Assembly: GCF_020184175.1 (NCBI RefSeq)
Contig: NC_065532.1
Span: forward strand, 29,016,001-29,080,000
Reading direction: 5' to 3'
Source of the DNA: Aphis gossypii
Lineage: Eukaryota; Arthropoda; Insecta; Hemiptera; Aphididae
DNA: 64,000 bases
How positions within the stretch are numbered: position 1 is the stretch's first letter; each line of letters starts with the position of its first letter. Positions 27,910 through 41,499 of the stretch are shown piece after piece. Under the pieces are notes generated by a model, which saw only the letters and a program-made list of their open reading frames with translations, made no database searches and was not told the DNA's origin. Position numbers and translations under genes: made by a program.

Positions 27910-30900
27910 AAAATAAATTAAAAAAACACCGTCCGCGTTCCACAGCTCCGTTATTAATATTTATTTTTATTTTTATTTTTTTTTTATCGTAACACGCCTT
28001 GCCTTGTTTATAAAATTACCCTCCACCGGGTTGGTTTTACGATAAAATCGTTAATTGTTACGAATCAAATAATAAATGTATATAAATAACTTGCTACTGC
28101 TGTTGCTAAATGTACAAGGACAAAAAATGTATTACTATTTTATTTAAATGTGAAAAACGTTCTTTTCCTGTGCGGGTATTGTGTATAGAACTAAAGGTAT
28201 TTGTTTTTTTTTTTAAACACGAACTTCGTATAAGTAGTTACATGGCATGTAAATATTTCATAACAAATAATTTTTTTCAATAGATAATGCTTGTTACTCG
28301 CAACATCATACACGATTAATTTTGTAATATTGGTATGCTGCACTATGTAGTAGGTATGCACCTTCCAGGTATCAAGAATTTGTTAATTTATTTGCTTTAA
28401 AAAATATATCTGTTTTTTAAAAATCAAAATTTCAAATATAAGTACGCACCGATATAATATTGCATGCCAAATATATTAAACATAATTTTTAAACTTAAAT
28501 AAATTATATTAAGTCAATTTCATTTTAAACTTATTTTCTGTATTAATTAATAATAAAAATTATGTTTTATATATAGGTATATAAATATTAAATGTTCCTA
28601 TTGTATAATTATTAATTGTATATTATATTGTGCACGGGCAACGTATTCATGCATTATTGATTTATTATTATAAATTAAACATATTTAAATAAAAAATGTT
28701 ATAAATGCATAATCAATTGTTTTTTGAAATGGGTTCTGTTGAAATATTATTAAAGAGTATAAAAGAGTTCCGCGAACTTCAGCAGAATTGTGTTTTAATC
28801 GGATTTATTTGGAGTGAGAATTATAATAATTGTAAAATATTATTAATAATTATTAATATATTATACTATAACTCTAAACGTATTCAAATGTAAAATCGTA
28901 TTTCCTAATTTAAATTACAAATATCTACATAAAATATACATTTTAAGATAATTAACTTTTGAAGAAAATGATTATAAATAATTTAAAGATCAAATATGTC
29001 AACATTTCATTAAAATATGTTTTATTGAGTAAACGAAAATATTTGTTTGGAGCTAATCAAAATTTTAATATTGAATAAAAAGTAAACCGTAAACATCATA
29101 TTTTCACTATAAATTTTTACAAAAAATACATAGGTATAAGGTATTATATTATATAATGATTTTACTATAGGAATAACATTAATTTATAATATTTAACTAA
29201 AATTAAAGACAATTTAAAAATTTTTTTTGGGTCTTATATAATTAATTATAACTTAAAATTAATTTTTCAGTGTACATTTTCTATTTTTTTAAATGTTCTA
29301 ATTTTCATTAATTTATATATTATATATACTATATACCTATACACAATTTACATATAATATTACATATCACATACCTAATATACTTAAAAGTATATAGTAT
29401 ATACATATATTTATTTTAAATATAAATACTTATATTACCTTTACTAATACATAGTAAAGCATAAAAAAATAATTGAATAAACAGTACAAGATAAGTTTTT
29501 TTCTTATATTGTTATTTATTTTTTTTTACACTGTACCTATTACAAAATTTCAGTGTTGAGATTAGCAATGGGTGTGCATACTCAGCATGAATAAACTAAC
29601 CCAAACAAAACAAAAAGTTATAATTATTAACGATGTTGTCATTTACTAAATTTGTTTAGCTTTATTCTTGTAGATAATAAATTGTTATTTTAAATATAAA
29701 TATTCCAATTTAAATAAATATATTTTTGGAAGAGGTAATTATTGTTTTTAATGTTTCGTATAACTTCGAGCTATGAATAATAATATATAACTAAACGGTA
29801 TATAAATCAAATATATTTATAATTACATTAGGTTATATACATTGTAGGTATATATATATATATAAATATATTTTTTATTTTTTTGTTTGAGAAAGAATTG
29901 TATTTAAAATCTCATTTAACAATTTATAACTATATTAATTGATAAATAATAATACAATTTACCTATTTACGGTGAAAATAATAAATACAGTTTTCCAATA
30001 AAAATTGGCAAAATTTTTTTATTATTTTTTTTTTTTGTCATTAACTATATACAACTTTGTTTAAATATCTATATTTTTTTAAAACTTCTTGATACATTAA
30101 ATTACATGTTTTCTATAAAAATGTATAATGGAGTATATAATATATCTATTGGTCAATTATAATCATTATAATTCTGTTTATCCTGTTTATAATATCTTTA
30201 CGGTAGAGAATGAGGTAAAATATCTGGCTTCCAAATATGGGCTTAATAAAAATTTTTTTATAATTATTGAAATTTATTTGTATTAATTTAATATATTATA
30301 CACAAAAAAAAATCTTAAATGAATAATAATATTTATAACATCTCATTATATTTAAGTGGTTAGAAATTTTTAATATAAAGATACAAATATTTATTGATTT
30401 ATAATTTATAGTAAAAATAGTTAGTATTTCACATATTTTTAAAATCTAAATTGTAGAATTTAGTTGTTTATAGTGGCAGAATTGTTGACTAGTATACAAA
30501 TTAAAAATCAAAACTTGATTGTAGGTATCGTCGCGAGATATTCTAAGTAAACGGCCTACGGGTAAGTATAGATTTTATGCTGAATATAAATTTATAAATG
30601 TACATTATATTAATTATTTGAATGAATTTCAAACTATTTATATTATATTAATAAATATATTTACTTTTATTATAGTATCTCATTTATGAAAGTACCTATA
30701 TTATAATGTTATAGTATACCTACATATTAGTATATTACATTTACAACCTATTCTACTATAGTATTAACTATAGGTACCTATATTATAATTATACGTATTA
30801 TTTTAAATTTCTACCTATATTGCATTGACATCCAATGACCTTAATATTCAATAATTACTAGCTAATAATATTTAGTATAGTATAATATAATCAATACTAT

Positions 30901-33900
30901 ATTCTCATTTACTCAGTATTTAGTTGTCATGGTTTTATTATTTTAAATACTCGGTTTTCTAATATTTTAAAAACTTTAGTCTTTAGTATACAATAGGTAA
31001 ACTATATAAATTTACATCACATGTATTTAGGTAACTAAATTATTTTATTTTGAGTTAATAAATTTTATACGTTTAAGTTATTGTTACTTATAGTTAGGTA
31101 CTTACTATATACCTACTGACTATATTTGTTCGTAAAATGTAACATTCAGTAAAAGAAATAATTATGTACAGGTACTTGATATGTACATCAATATTGAAGT
31201 GTTTTTGCTTAGGTGTAAAAAAAACAATATATAGAAGGATGTGTAAAAATGTGACATCTTGAGATATTATCATATACTTACATTAAAATGATTAAGTATT
31301 AATCATATTAACTAATTTTTATAGGGCGTTATCGAAATTATTAAAAAAAAAAACAATAATTGAATGAGTAATAAATAATAATAATAAATTTACGATATTT
31401 TATTAAATACCTATTTATAGGCGTAAACTTCATATTATGAGAAAACCAGTTTGTTGGTTACTGCTTACATAATATTTTATTTAGAAAACACTATTATTGT
31501 GGTTATGAATAAACTCTAAATGTTGTTTCAAATAAAAAAGTATGGAATTTCAAAGATCTGACTCATGAAAACATGAAAATTTCAAAAAGTTTTCAAAAAA
31601 ATGTTGGACATATTTGAAATTTATGATATGTCTACAATTTAAAAATTCTTTTTATCGTAACTACATATTTGGAGTTTGGACTTATAATTATTTATTGAAC
31701 ATAACACTATTTATTTTTTTAAAAATATTTAAACTTAATTAAATTAAAAACATTAATATAAAAATTATGTAGGTGCACCAGTTTTTTTTATTTAGAAGTA
31801 AGTAGCGCGAGAAGAGTAGGTATTGAAATATACATCATATAAAACCTGCTGACTGCTGACTAGACAATAGACATTGTTGAATACATTACATTTTCCAATT
31901 GATAATTGACAAATATTATGGTCTTGTAAACTCAAATATTATACTAATCATTAATGGTATTTTATTAAATGCCGAATTTTGAAAATTTTTCTTAAAGAGT
32001 CTTGAAAAATAATGTGTATTTCTATTTGCAGTTATAAATTATATTTAAAAAAATATATATTGACTACAGTTTTTTTTTTTTGAATTGTATTAATTATAAT
32101 GTAAAGCCTTAAAGGTATGTACTTTAAAAAATAAAATCGACACTTATTTATTTATTTTTACAGAGTCAATGCAAGTACTATATTTTTTTATAAAAATATT
32201 ATAAATGCATTTAACATCGTTGTTAATGTAATTATTTTAAAGTTTAGATGGGATACAGTATTATTTACTATGTATTGTTCGAATATTCATTAAATTTAAA
32301 TAACATATTATTTAAAATGAAAATATAGGTATAATATTAAATTTCACTATTTTATTTTTCTAAAAAATTATAGTAAGTATTTGTATAAGTAGAAACTTTT
32401 ATCAATTATTTCAATAATAAACTATAAATATTATAGTAATTGTAGGTATACTTAGTATATTTTACATAGTATATTAATATTTTACATACATATTAATGCA
32501 TCAGTGACAATATAAGTAATTTATTATTTTTATATTTGTAATAATTTTTAACTATAATCCACCTGATAATATGTAATACTAAAATGATATGAAAATATAA
32601 TATAATATAATAAAATAATATTTTATAATCAATAAAATTATCGAATGAAAGTCATTACATTGGTCTTTAATCTATATAAACTATGCGTTTCGTCATCTAC
32701 TATTCATAAAACAATAATTATAAATTAATACATAATGATACCATCAGAGGATATTAAAAGTTAATACTATATTGCTGGTATCGATCGATAAGTCTCCCAG
32801 AGAAGTGAGAGATTATAGAAATAATGATATTATTTACAATAATTATGGTTTAATTACCCATCAATTCAAACTTTCTAGAAACACTGTACAGTAGGTAGTG
32901 AACACTTGAGTTTTTTTTATACATGTATTTAATAACTGTTACTCTTAATCAAGGACAACATTTTACCACTATTGCAAATATAATAATTTGTTTTAAATTT
33001 GATTAAATATATATGTACCTAATACCTTTACATAACTTATAATAGGCCTATACATAACGCAATGTATTATGTATACATTGTAAACAATCATATTATAGTG
33101 TAAATACCAAGTAGGTAGTTTTCATTTTTTTATTTTTTATATACATTTTGTTTTTTTTTTCATAGCTCTTAAGCACTGTAGGCATATTATATATTTTTAA
33201 TTATATATATACCTAATACCTATATAGTGCTAGTTATTGATAAAAACATACCTACAATAAATACAGACTTTAATATTTGTAAAATATATTTATAAAATAT
33301 AAGTACAATTTAAAATTTTGTTAAATCAGCGATTACGAGTAATATAATTCTTAATATATTATAAATTTAGGATTTTCAATTATAATAAACAGATACAAAA
33401 CCATTTTACTTCAATAGTATACTTATCAATAAAATATGTAAGTAAATCAATTTATCTAACATACCGTATGAATATAATTGGTATAAATTTAATCTTCACG
33501 AAATTATGATATTGTAGTAATCTAATAAATAATTATCTTTTATAGGTAGATTCTCAATAATACCAATTATATAATCAATGATTATTAATCATACTAATCT
33601 ATTTTTTTCCAATATTTTTCTTTTGTTCTCCCTGACAATCCATCTTGTTTCATCTTATGCGTAAATAGCTCAGAGATCGCATATTAATAAATACATTCTA
33701 GAAAGTAATAATGTCAATGAACACTCTACACTCAAGTCTTCGTGTGTTTGATAATACCTGTAATAGGTATCTTACTTGTATTTATGACTTATTGTATTCA
33801 TTTTATACAAATTATAAACAATATTTGATGTGTAATAAAAAAGATAGATTCTGACCAAACTCATTTTTTATATAAATATACACATAAATTATTTATTTAG

Positions 33901-34120
33901 TTTCATAACAGGTATGGGTATTTTGTTTTAGTAATATTATGTTATTATATTTTATTTAATAGTTGGGGTCATTTTAAGAGAAAATTACATCTGCAGTACC
34001 TATATGTGTTAAAACGTAAAATAAGATAACAAATTTTTGTTCATCATAAATTATAATTTTGAACTGACTCACTACTAAACTTTAAAGCAATAGATCATTC
34101 CCTATTTTTGTACGTTTATT
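27910..34120. other. AT-rich non-coding stretch upstream of the BTB gene
   Basis: About 6 kb with very low GC, no protein-like reading frame and no clear repeat structure beyond TA, AAT and T-runs. The 62-codon frame at 28705-28893 on the plus strand has no recognisable features. Confidence 0.6.
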
Positions 34121-34124
34121 ATTC

Positions 34125-34215
34125 CGATATTTTAATTTTTAAGCGAGTTATGAGCACTTTTTAACTATAATACATATTTTACATACTCATAACTCACATA
34201 AAAATTAAAATATCG
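34125..34215. repeat. Foldback (inverted repeat) element, 32-bp arms
   Basis: Left arm 34125-34156 and right arm 34184-34215 are inverted copies matching at 29 of 32 positions, with a 27-base loop. Arms begin CGATATTTTAATTTTTA and continue into GAGTTATGAG. Related ATATTTTTATTTTTAA sequence occurs in the centre of the larger foldback at 49867-50084, suggesting one repeat family. Confidence 0.75.
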
Positions 34216-34219
34216 TGTA

Positions 34220-37200
34220 AAAACCGAAGTATTACGTATTTCCACTCTTTTCAATATTTATTTTAACGTAAGTATTCTTTTAAAATACGATAAACAAACC
34301 TTAAAGAAACAAGGTCAAATATTCATAGTATTTCTTAAAATTAATATCAAGTTACCAAATACCAACAACAGTATAATTATTTTATTGTTTTAAATGTATT
34401 TTTATTGCATTTTATTTATTAATTATAAAATATAATCAGTTATTACTTATTAGTTTATTACCCATAAGCTATAGATGTATGTTAATAGAGTTATGTTATT
34501 TATATATTTTATTTATTAAAAAAAATAAAATGTACTCTTGCAAACATAAAAATAACCAAAAAAATGTGAATTTTTTTGGTGACGTCTATCTTTAAGGCAT
34601 CTAATAGTGTTTTACATGAATATTTTTAAACCCTTCCTATTTATTGTTTATCTTATTTGGTTAGCGATTGGCAAGTTTACAACATAGAGTTCTTTAAAAT
34701 TATTGTTTATTTATTAAAATCAGTTAAAGAAATTATAAAACTGTTTAACTGTCAAGAACACAACATATTCATCTGAAGATTAATATGTAAAATTGAGATT
34801 AAACATAGGAGTAGTTTTATAATAGATTTCTATTATATTTAGATTTGTTTTTGTTTTGATGAGTATTCCAGATTCCATAAACCACTAATTAATAATATAA
34901 ACTATTTTATTATTGTTTTCTACGTAATATATAAGTAATGAATATATTTTAATATCATACATGAATATTATGATAAGCTCACAGTTTGGATGAACTATAT
35001 AGCTAGTTTACGTTTACTATTTGGAGGAGAGATAGAACTTTTACGTCTCTCGTCCTGACGAATTTGTTACAAACTTATGACTTTTACATGTATAATAGAT
35101 AAATAAACATTAAAACTTAGCTAGGTCATTGTTAATGACTTATTGTGTAAAAATTATTATTAAATAATAACTTAAGATCTGTTACTATATAATAGTCCTA
35201 TTCATGGTAAAAGTGTAAATAAAAATTAAAAATACATAAATTATTCTATTAACTGTAGTTATTTTATTGTCACAAAAAAATGTGTTAAATGAGTCAATAT
35301 TTTATGAGTTTTAATACTATATTGTCTATATTGATAATTTTAATATATTATTTTTTTTTTTTCATAAAATTGATGAAAAAGTATCGATGAATTGAATTAA
35401 TAATCGTTGTCCACTTGTTCATTATTATATAGTTCCTAATGTTAAGCTAAATATTTCAAGACAATATGTATACGGGTATTGAAATTAAATTACTCGAACA
35501 GCTGTTTTATTTTATAATTTAACTAATTATTGTGTTGGTATTATAATTTTTATAAATATATTAAAAAATTATAAAACGAAAATTAACAAAATCAATAGTT
35601 TTAACGTTTTAAATTATTTTTTTTATTAACATGTGAAAAATACATATTAGTACTATATTTTTATTATTTATTGCCGTGTCATGTATAAACTTAAGAGATA
35701 TAATATATTGTGATGCATTAAAATGAATTATATTATAATTTCATTTATCTACGACCATTTATTTAACAATAGCAATAAATTACTGTCCTCGAGGACATTT
35801 TATTAAACAAAAAATATAAAATAATATCCTCTATTTAATATATTTATTTACCTATATATAATTCCAAACGATAAACCTATGTCACAAAATTATGATTCAA
35901 GTTACGTCTTGTCTAAATAACTGACTAACAGTGTACTAATTATTGTAGGTACTATAGTAGATAAATAATTAGGTACATATAAAAATTTTACAATTATCTA
36001 TTATTTCAAACCTTTGCTACCATTTTTTTCTTCAAGTACACAGTTAAATATCTCAATCTATATTAATTGTTAAATCTTTATTAACGGAAATTGTGTGAAC
36101 TTATAATCATAAAAACACATATCATTATACAGAAAATAATATAAATTTTATCAAATAAATAAGTTGGAATATTGAGTATTGCTTTATTTAATTTTAAACG
36201 AATTCCTTTTTCCCAAATAATTTATTTTAATTATCTAGTTGATAGTGTGTTACATTTATACAACTATAATTATTTCATTAAATTATTACTTATTTTAATA
36301 TATATTTGATTATTATTTATTTCAGAAGCATATACATAATTATTTATAATAGTCAAATTTATGACTTTATATTATATATTATAATTTTTATTGACACATA
36401 TTTCCAATATATCTTTGAGAATATATTATATAGAAATATTCTTTTATTAAAAAAAAAAACTAATGGCTTTTTTTTTGAAGGTGGAGGAGGTTGGTGTTCA
36501 TTTCCAGAGAATTAATAACCCTGAGGTATTTTTAAAACAATATAAATTTAATATCGTTTTCATTTGTTAATTTTAAATTTATATTAATTACATCTGTAAT
36601 AGTAAGTATTTAGTATATGTGTCAATGATGTATTTAATACGGTATAATAATATTATAAATTAAAATAAGTATAATAAATACCATTGTAATAGTATATTAT
36701 TATAATAACTTTAATATCAAAAATAATTTTAAATTCAATATATTAAAATAATACATTTTGTTACAATACATTATAAAAGAAGAGAATTTAACTTTTGATT
36801 AGAAGAAATTTTAAAGATAAATTCAGTAAGTTTTTTAATTAATATTATTATCATTTATGCGCATTTACCCATAATAACATATTATACATATTATAATTAC
36901 ATTTTGCTTTCAGAACCCCATAAACCAGTACTATACATTTTACTATTAACTGTGAAACTGTTAATTGTCTTAATCAATATATATTTTTGTGCATATAATT
37001 TATTATAATCCGAATGTCAACGAACAATGGTAGACTAGAATATCGGCGAACAGACTGAAAAGCCTGGTGGTTATGATAATAAAAAAAAATAATAAACGTT
37101 TGGCCGCACCAAATATCAGCCTACATTTATTTTACTCTATCATTGTACATCAGTTATTAGTTTATTACCCACAGACAGGCTGCAGTATAATGTTTAAAAT

Positions 37201-37298
37201 AAGTATCTACAACTAAATTAGCTTGTATTAGTTGTTATTATGTAATATAAGTCTCTATATGGTCTGGATGAGTTAATAACACTGCAGTGATAGGTACA
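34220..37298. other. AT-rich non-coding stretch
   Basis: No gene or structured element recognised. A G-rich patch (GGTGGAGGAGG near 36481) lies at the end of a chance reading frame. Confidence 0.55.
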
Positions 37299-37306
37299 GT
37301 CTATAC

Positions 37307-37616
37307 CAGCGGTTATTAAACTTTATTTTGCGTACCACTTGGTGTATTATTAATCAGTCATGTACCACTAATGACTTAAAATAGAAAGATCCAAATTGTA
37401 CAATAATTAAATAGGTACTTTACTTTTTAGTTAAATTCATTTATTTTAAAATAATAAGGCAGTAAAATACTACAGTATAATTGTTTTTATTTACTATTTT
37501 TTTTATAATAAGATTGTAATAACAAATTTTCAATGAGATCAGAATTTAATATTTATTTTTAATTTTCCGTTCTACCACCATGCGGTCTTCCGCGTACCAC
37601 AGTTTGAGAACCGCTG
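37307..37616. mobile_element. hAT-type MITE, 310 bp
   Basis: The left end starts CAGCGGTTATTAAACT and the right end, read inverted, starts CAGCGGTTCTCAAACT. Both continue to an internal GCGTACCAC motif in matching orientation. The flanks are GTCTATAC (37299-37306) and ATCTATAC (37617-37624), an 8-bp target-site duplication with one mismatch. The 8-bp duplication and the CAG-GGTTCTCAAAC-type ends are characteristic of the hAT superfamily. There is no transposase frame, so it is non-autonomous, and the diverged ends suggest an old insertion. Confidence 0.88.
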
Positions 37617-38586
37617 ATCTATACCTTATAGATTAAAAGGATAAAAGTGTTGAATCTATAGTTAAGTATTTCAAAATTATATATTATCACGCTTTATAAA
37701 AGAATAAGTTATAACAAAATACCACTGAAAAAAATAACTATTAGGTACAAATATAATATTATTATGAATCTGTTATCAATATTAAAGGTAAATATATAAA
37801 ACGTTATATTATATAAGTATTATTAAGTATTTGATATGTATTTTGTTTTATTTATAACGTTTAGCTTTGAATTGTTTTTTGATTGTTAATTAAAAACTGG
37901 TGATGGTATTAACTGTTGTTAGTACCTATCTGACATATTATTATTGTTTTTACATTTTTCTTAACTAAACTAGTTGTGAACTATAGTAAAATGTAAAAGT
38001 AGTAATTTATATAGAAAAAACAATAAATCAGTATTTTTTCTTCGGATTCGGTAATATACTTAGGTATACCTAAAAGAACAATAGATAATACCTCTATATA
38101 TATGAAAAGAATTATAATTTATTTATAATGCTGTGTAATACATTTTGTTTTTCAAATATATTTTTATAGAAATAGACAATAGTCATAATGATATTATACA
38201 TAAATCATAAATATCATAATTAGGTATAAATTAATTTTTATTTAAAATATACCTATACATTTTCATTTACTATTCACATCTATCTAACATTCTAATGAGT
38301 TATGAATAGAAAACTATACGTTTGTATACGTCTTTGATATCTTTGTTGCGGGGTTTAAGTAAAAATTAATGTAAAAAAACTAATTAAAAAATCTGAAAAA
38401 CAACTATATACAGGTAAAAAACAAAATGATTTTTAGAATTGCATTTTGTATCTTGAGTGAATTCTGAAATAATACTGATAAGCGGGTATGGTTTTCGTAA
38501 CTCGTGTTTAAGTTTTAATTGTAATTTCACGGAGTTATTATATTAAGAACGCCCTATACTATATTATGAAAAGTAATATACCTATA

Positions 38587-39213
38587 GTAAAACGGGGCGG
38601 GACCATTTTCCTCCAAAAACGAGTTACTGTTTTCCTCCACATTATTTTTGACTAAAATTATGTCTATTTTTCTCCAATATTTTAGTCAGGGTTATAGTGT
38701 TGCGTTCCGTATTATAAAAATAGAGTATGGCTAGGACTACATTTTCCTACCCCTTTTTATTTACTAATTTATCATCTTATTTATTGTTTGATGCATTTTT
38801 ATCGACGTGCCTACTTTTTTATTATATTTATTCTCTTTTTACTATATTTTATATATTGTCTAGTTACGTTATCACCAATCCCTTATTATTAATTAATTTA
38901 TTATTATTATTTTATTTATTGATTGATGCATTTTTATCGACGTGAGTACTTTTTTATTATAAATATTAATTCTTTTTTTAGCCACCTGCCAAATTCAGCG
39001 CCTACGGTGTATTATTATATTATAATTATACTTTAAATATTTGATTTGTTCTTTTATTTTTAATTTAACATTCTGATTACGAATGACGATTTTATGATTT
39101 TATTTATTGGAGGAAAATGGTCAAAAATTTTTTTTTTTTTTTTGCAGAGGAAAATGGACAGTAGAGGAATACGGTATCTCGTTTTTGGATGAAAATGGCT
39201 ACGGCCGTAAAAC
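38587..39213. mobile_element. Unclassified inverted-repeat element with repeated TTTTCCTCC motifs
   Basis: Inverted ends: the left reads CCATTTTCCTCCAAAAACGA from 38603, and the right, read inverted, gives CCATTTTCATCCAAAAACGA. Outside these, GTAAAACGG (left) and GTTTTACGG (right, inverted) mark approximate outer limits. The TTTTCCTCC motif or a close variant recurs at least three times in the left 100 bp and again, inverted, in the right 120 bp. Inside, a 134-bp-period direct duplication (starts 38778 and 38912) carries GATGCATTTTTATCGACGTG in both copies. No transposase frame is seen, and the flanks show no convincing target-site duplication. The 72-codon frame at 38727-38945 is a by-product of the duplication. 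Confidence 0.65.
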
Positions 39214-39662
39214 GCACATCTATAAACCGACATGATGTTATACTTTTATCGGAATATCGTTTATTAGTTTAATTATTATATTTATTTATTTTATTTTATC
39301 TTTCAAGTATCAACACAACTATTGAGCTATTTCTTTCCATGTATGTATAAAAAAAGTTATAATCGGGTTGTAATTATAGTCTATATAAGTTACTAGGTAT
39401 CTCCCTAGAATATAAGTAGGTATAAGATGTACTGAAGAATAAGTGCTTACACATGTCAAAAACTCGGTTTCTATATTATTATGCATACCTGCAATATTAT
39501 TATACGGGAATTATGGATTATTATATTATACATTATAATAGAAGTTTTTTTTGTCGATACAATGTTATCTTTAATGTCATTTTTTGTTTTGAGATAAGTT
39601 AGGACAATTAGGTTGTTAATATTTGGTATCTATAGCTGAACGTTATAGGAGTTAATCTATTT

Positions 39663-39860
39663 TCATACAACTTTATCCGACCGAAATTGACCTCCCGGTG
39701 TACTCGCCCCTAGATTTAACATCGCCACATCGGCAGTAAAACTTTGTCGTATTATACGTGATCGGACGTGCGGCTCGTTTAAACTCGATTCTATGTACTT
39801 AACGTCGGCATTTTGAATAAATGTCCGATTTGGGCGCATCGAACGTCTAAATGATGGCAT
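39663..39860 (-). CDS. Unrecognised 65-codon reading frame in a CpG-rich block
   Basis: The frame opens at ATG 39860 and ends at TGA near 39663. Unlike other short frames in the window it is not low-complexity: it is mixed, basic at the start (MPSFRRSMRPNRTF) and ends GASTPGGQFRSDKVV. Its DNA is clearly more GC- and CpG-rich than the flanks. I recognise no domain, signal peptide or membrane segment. It could be a small gene, an exon, a transposon remnant, or a chance frame in a CpG-rich promoter region that continues to 40200. Confidence 0.2.
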   Translation of the reverse strand: MPSFRRSMRPNRTFIQNADVKYIESSLNEPHVRSRIIRQSFTADVAMLNLGASTPGGQFRSDKVV

Positions 39861-39869
39861 TATGACGTG

Positions 39870-40988
39870 TATAAAATCACTATAATATACAACACCGCAA
39901 AACCGCGTGAAATTTATTAAATTGATATAATTATAGAACGGATTCGGTCAGCGTCCACTTCGCGCGCTGCCGGTGTCCCGAACACACATACATACACATA
40001 CAGTCGCCAATAATAATTCGTTTGCCAATAATCGCGAGGAGCGTTTGCAAGTGGGTAGGTACACGAGACGGACCATATTACTTTATAATGATATTAAACA
40101 GACGCGTTATGGATCGTCGTCGTCCGAACGCACTCGAAACGCTCTCGTCGAACGCGCGTTAAACATTATAATGTATATTATAAAAAAACGTTACAACATG
40201 GTATTTGAATTCGATAAAAAACAAATATAAATATCGTAAAACACAAAAAACCGATATAGCGTAGAATAAATAATAATAATAATGCCTACAACGACGATTA
40301 GCTCGGCGAAACAATAGATATACCTACGGTTTTCCTATACACACGCGGGCGCGCGGCAGGTATATACCAGCTTTTACCTTATACCCATATACCTATGTAT
40401 AATATATTATTAAAATATACGTACACGAATATGTACGTACGTATAATACTATAATTTTACGACGATATGTATGTACGTATATTATTATTATTGTTATCGA
40501 ATCGCCCGGACCAAACACACGCCGTCGTCGTCGATCGTTGCAGACGACGACGACGACGACGACGAACGACATGTACACAGGTCTCGGGGTACGTAATAAT
40601 AATAATAATAATATTATTATTATAATATACACACACAAATATTACGATAGTCATATAATAATGTATATAATATGACCGTATGGGAGAAGGGGACGGATGG
40701 ATTCCACCGGTATTAAACCTCCTATACACACATATATATATATAATATAATAACATATATGCACATACAGAAACAAAGATAGAAAACATGCATTAGTAAT
40801 TACTATATAGCCTATACGGAAAGCTATTATATTATATTATATATATATATATGTACATTTAATGTAGAATAGTATGGCGTCGTGGCCGTTGTGTGCGTAC
40901 GTATATAATATACGAAGCGGTGTATAATATTATATTGGGTGTGTGTGTGTGTGCAGCGCTGTATTATATAAATAATAATATGTGCATG

Positions 40989-41021
<33 letters not shown>

Positions 41022-41210
41022 TATAATAATGGATGGAGCCGTTTCTGTTGTCAAGGCCGGACCCCGCGCCCGTCTCCCACTCGTGTGTAGTACGTGCGTG
41101 CGTGTGTGTGTGTGTGTGTGAGCAATGCGTTTGAAATTATCCCCCGCCCGTCGTAGACCAAGGCGGCGGCGGCGGCGGCGGCAACGGCGGCCGCCGTCGC
41201 CACCGACGCC
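39870..41210. promoter_or_regulatory. CpG-rich island complex with microsatellites
   Basis: Less AT-rich DNA with CpG clusters at 39.9-40.2, 40.3, 40.5 and 41.04-41.2 kb, mixed with simple repeats: GAC at 40543-40564, AAT at about 40593-40620, GT at about 40938-40954, AAT at about 40994-41022, GT at 41101-41120 and GGC at 41163-41182. Frames here are repeat-derived (Tyr, Ile, Arg or Thr/His rich). The composition resembles the sequence around the BTB gene start and may mark a promoter. Confidence 0.4.
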
Positions 41211-41213
41211 ACG

Positions 41214-41255
41214 ATGGAGCCCCTTGGGAAATTCTACCGTGCTTTGAAAATCGTT
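41214..41255 (+). CDS. Possible short first coding exon (MEPLGKFYRALKI)
   Basis: Downstream of a GGC/GCC-rich island, ATG at 41214 sits in a good initiation context (CACGATGG) and opens a frame reading MEPLGKFYRALKI, with varied, protein-like codons. At about 41254 it meets ATCGTTAGT, where GTTAGT could be a non-optimal splice donor. Read on, the frame runs into an ATT microsatellite encoding Tyr and Leu runs, so coding must stop near here if real. I do not recognise the peptide and found no second exon. A chance frame is quite possible. Confidence 0.18.
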
Positions 41256-41263
41256 AGTCACAT

Positions 41264-41415
41264 TTGCTTATATTATTATTATCATTATTATTATTATTAT
41301 TATTATCGTTATTATTATTATATATCATTATTATTATTATTATTACTATTATTATTATTATCATCTGTCCTGTCGTCTCTGCCGCCGCCGTCGCCGCCGC
41401 CGCCGCCGCTACGGA
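41264..41415. repeat. ATT microsatellite followed by CCG triplets
   Basis: An imperfect ATT run spans about 41268-41362. CCG/GCC triplets follow at about 41380-41410. Frames through it are Tyr-, Ile- or Ala/Pro-rich and are not called. Confidence 0.9.
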
Positions 41416-41499
41416 TACGGCGAGACGACGAGTCGCTTTTTATATTATTATACATTAGTAGACGACAACGGATTTTTTTTTTCAATCATAATAATATTT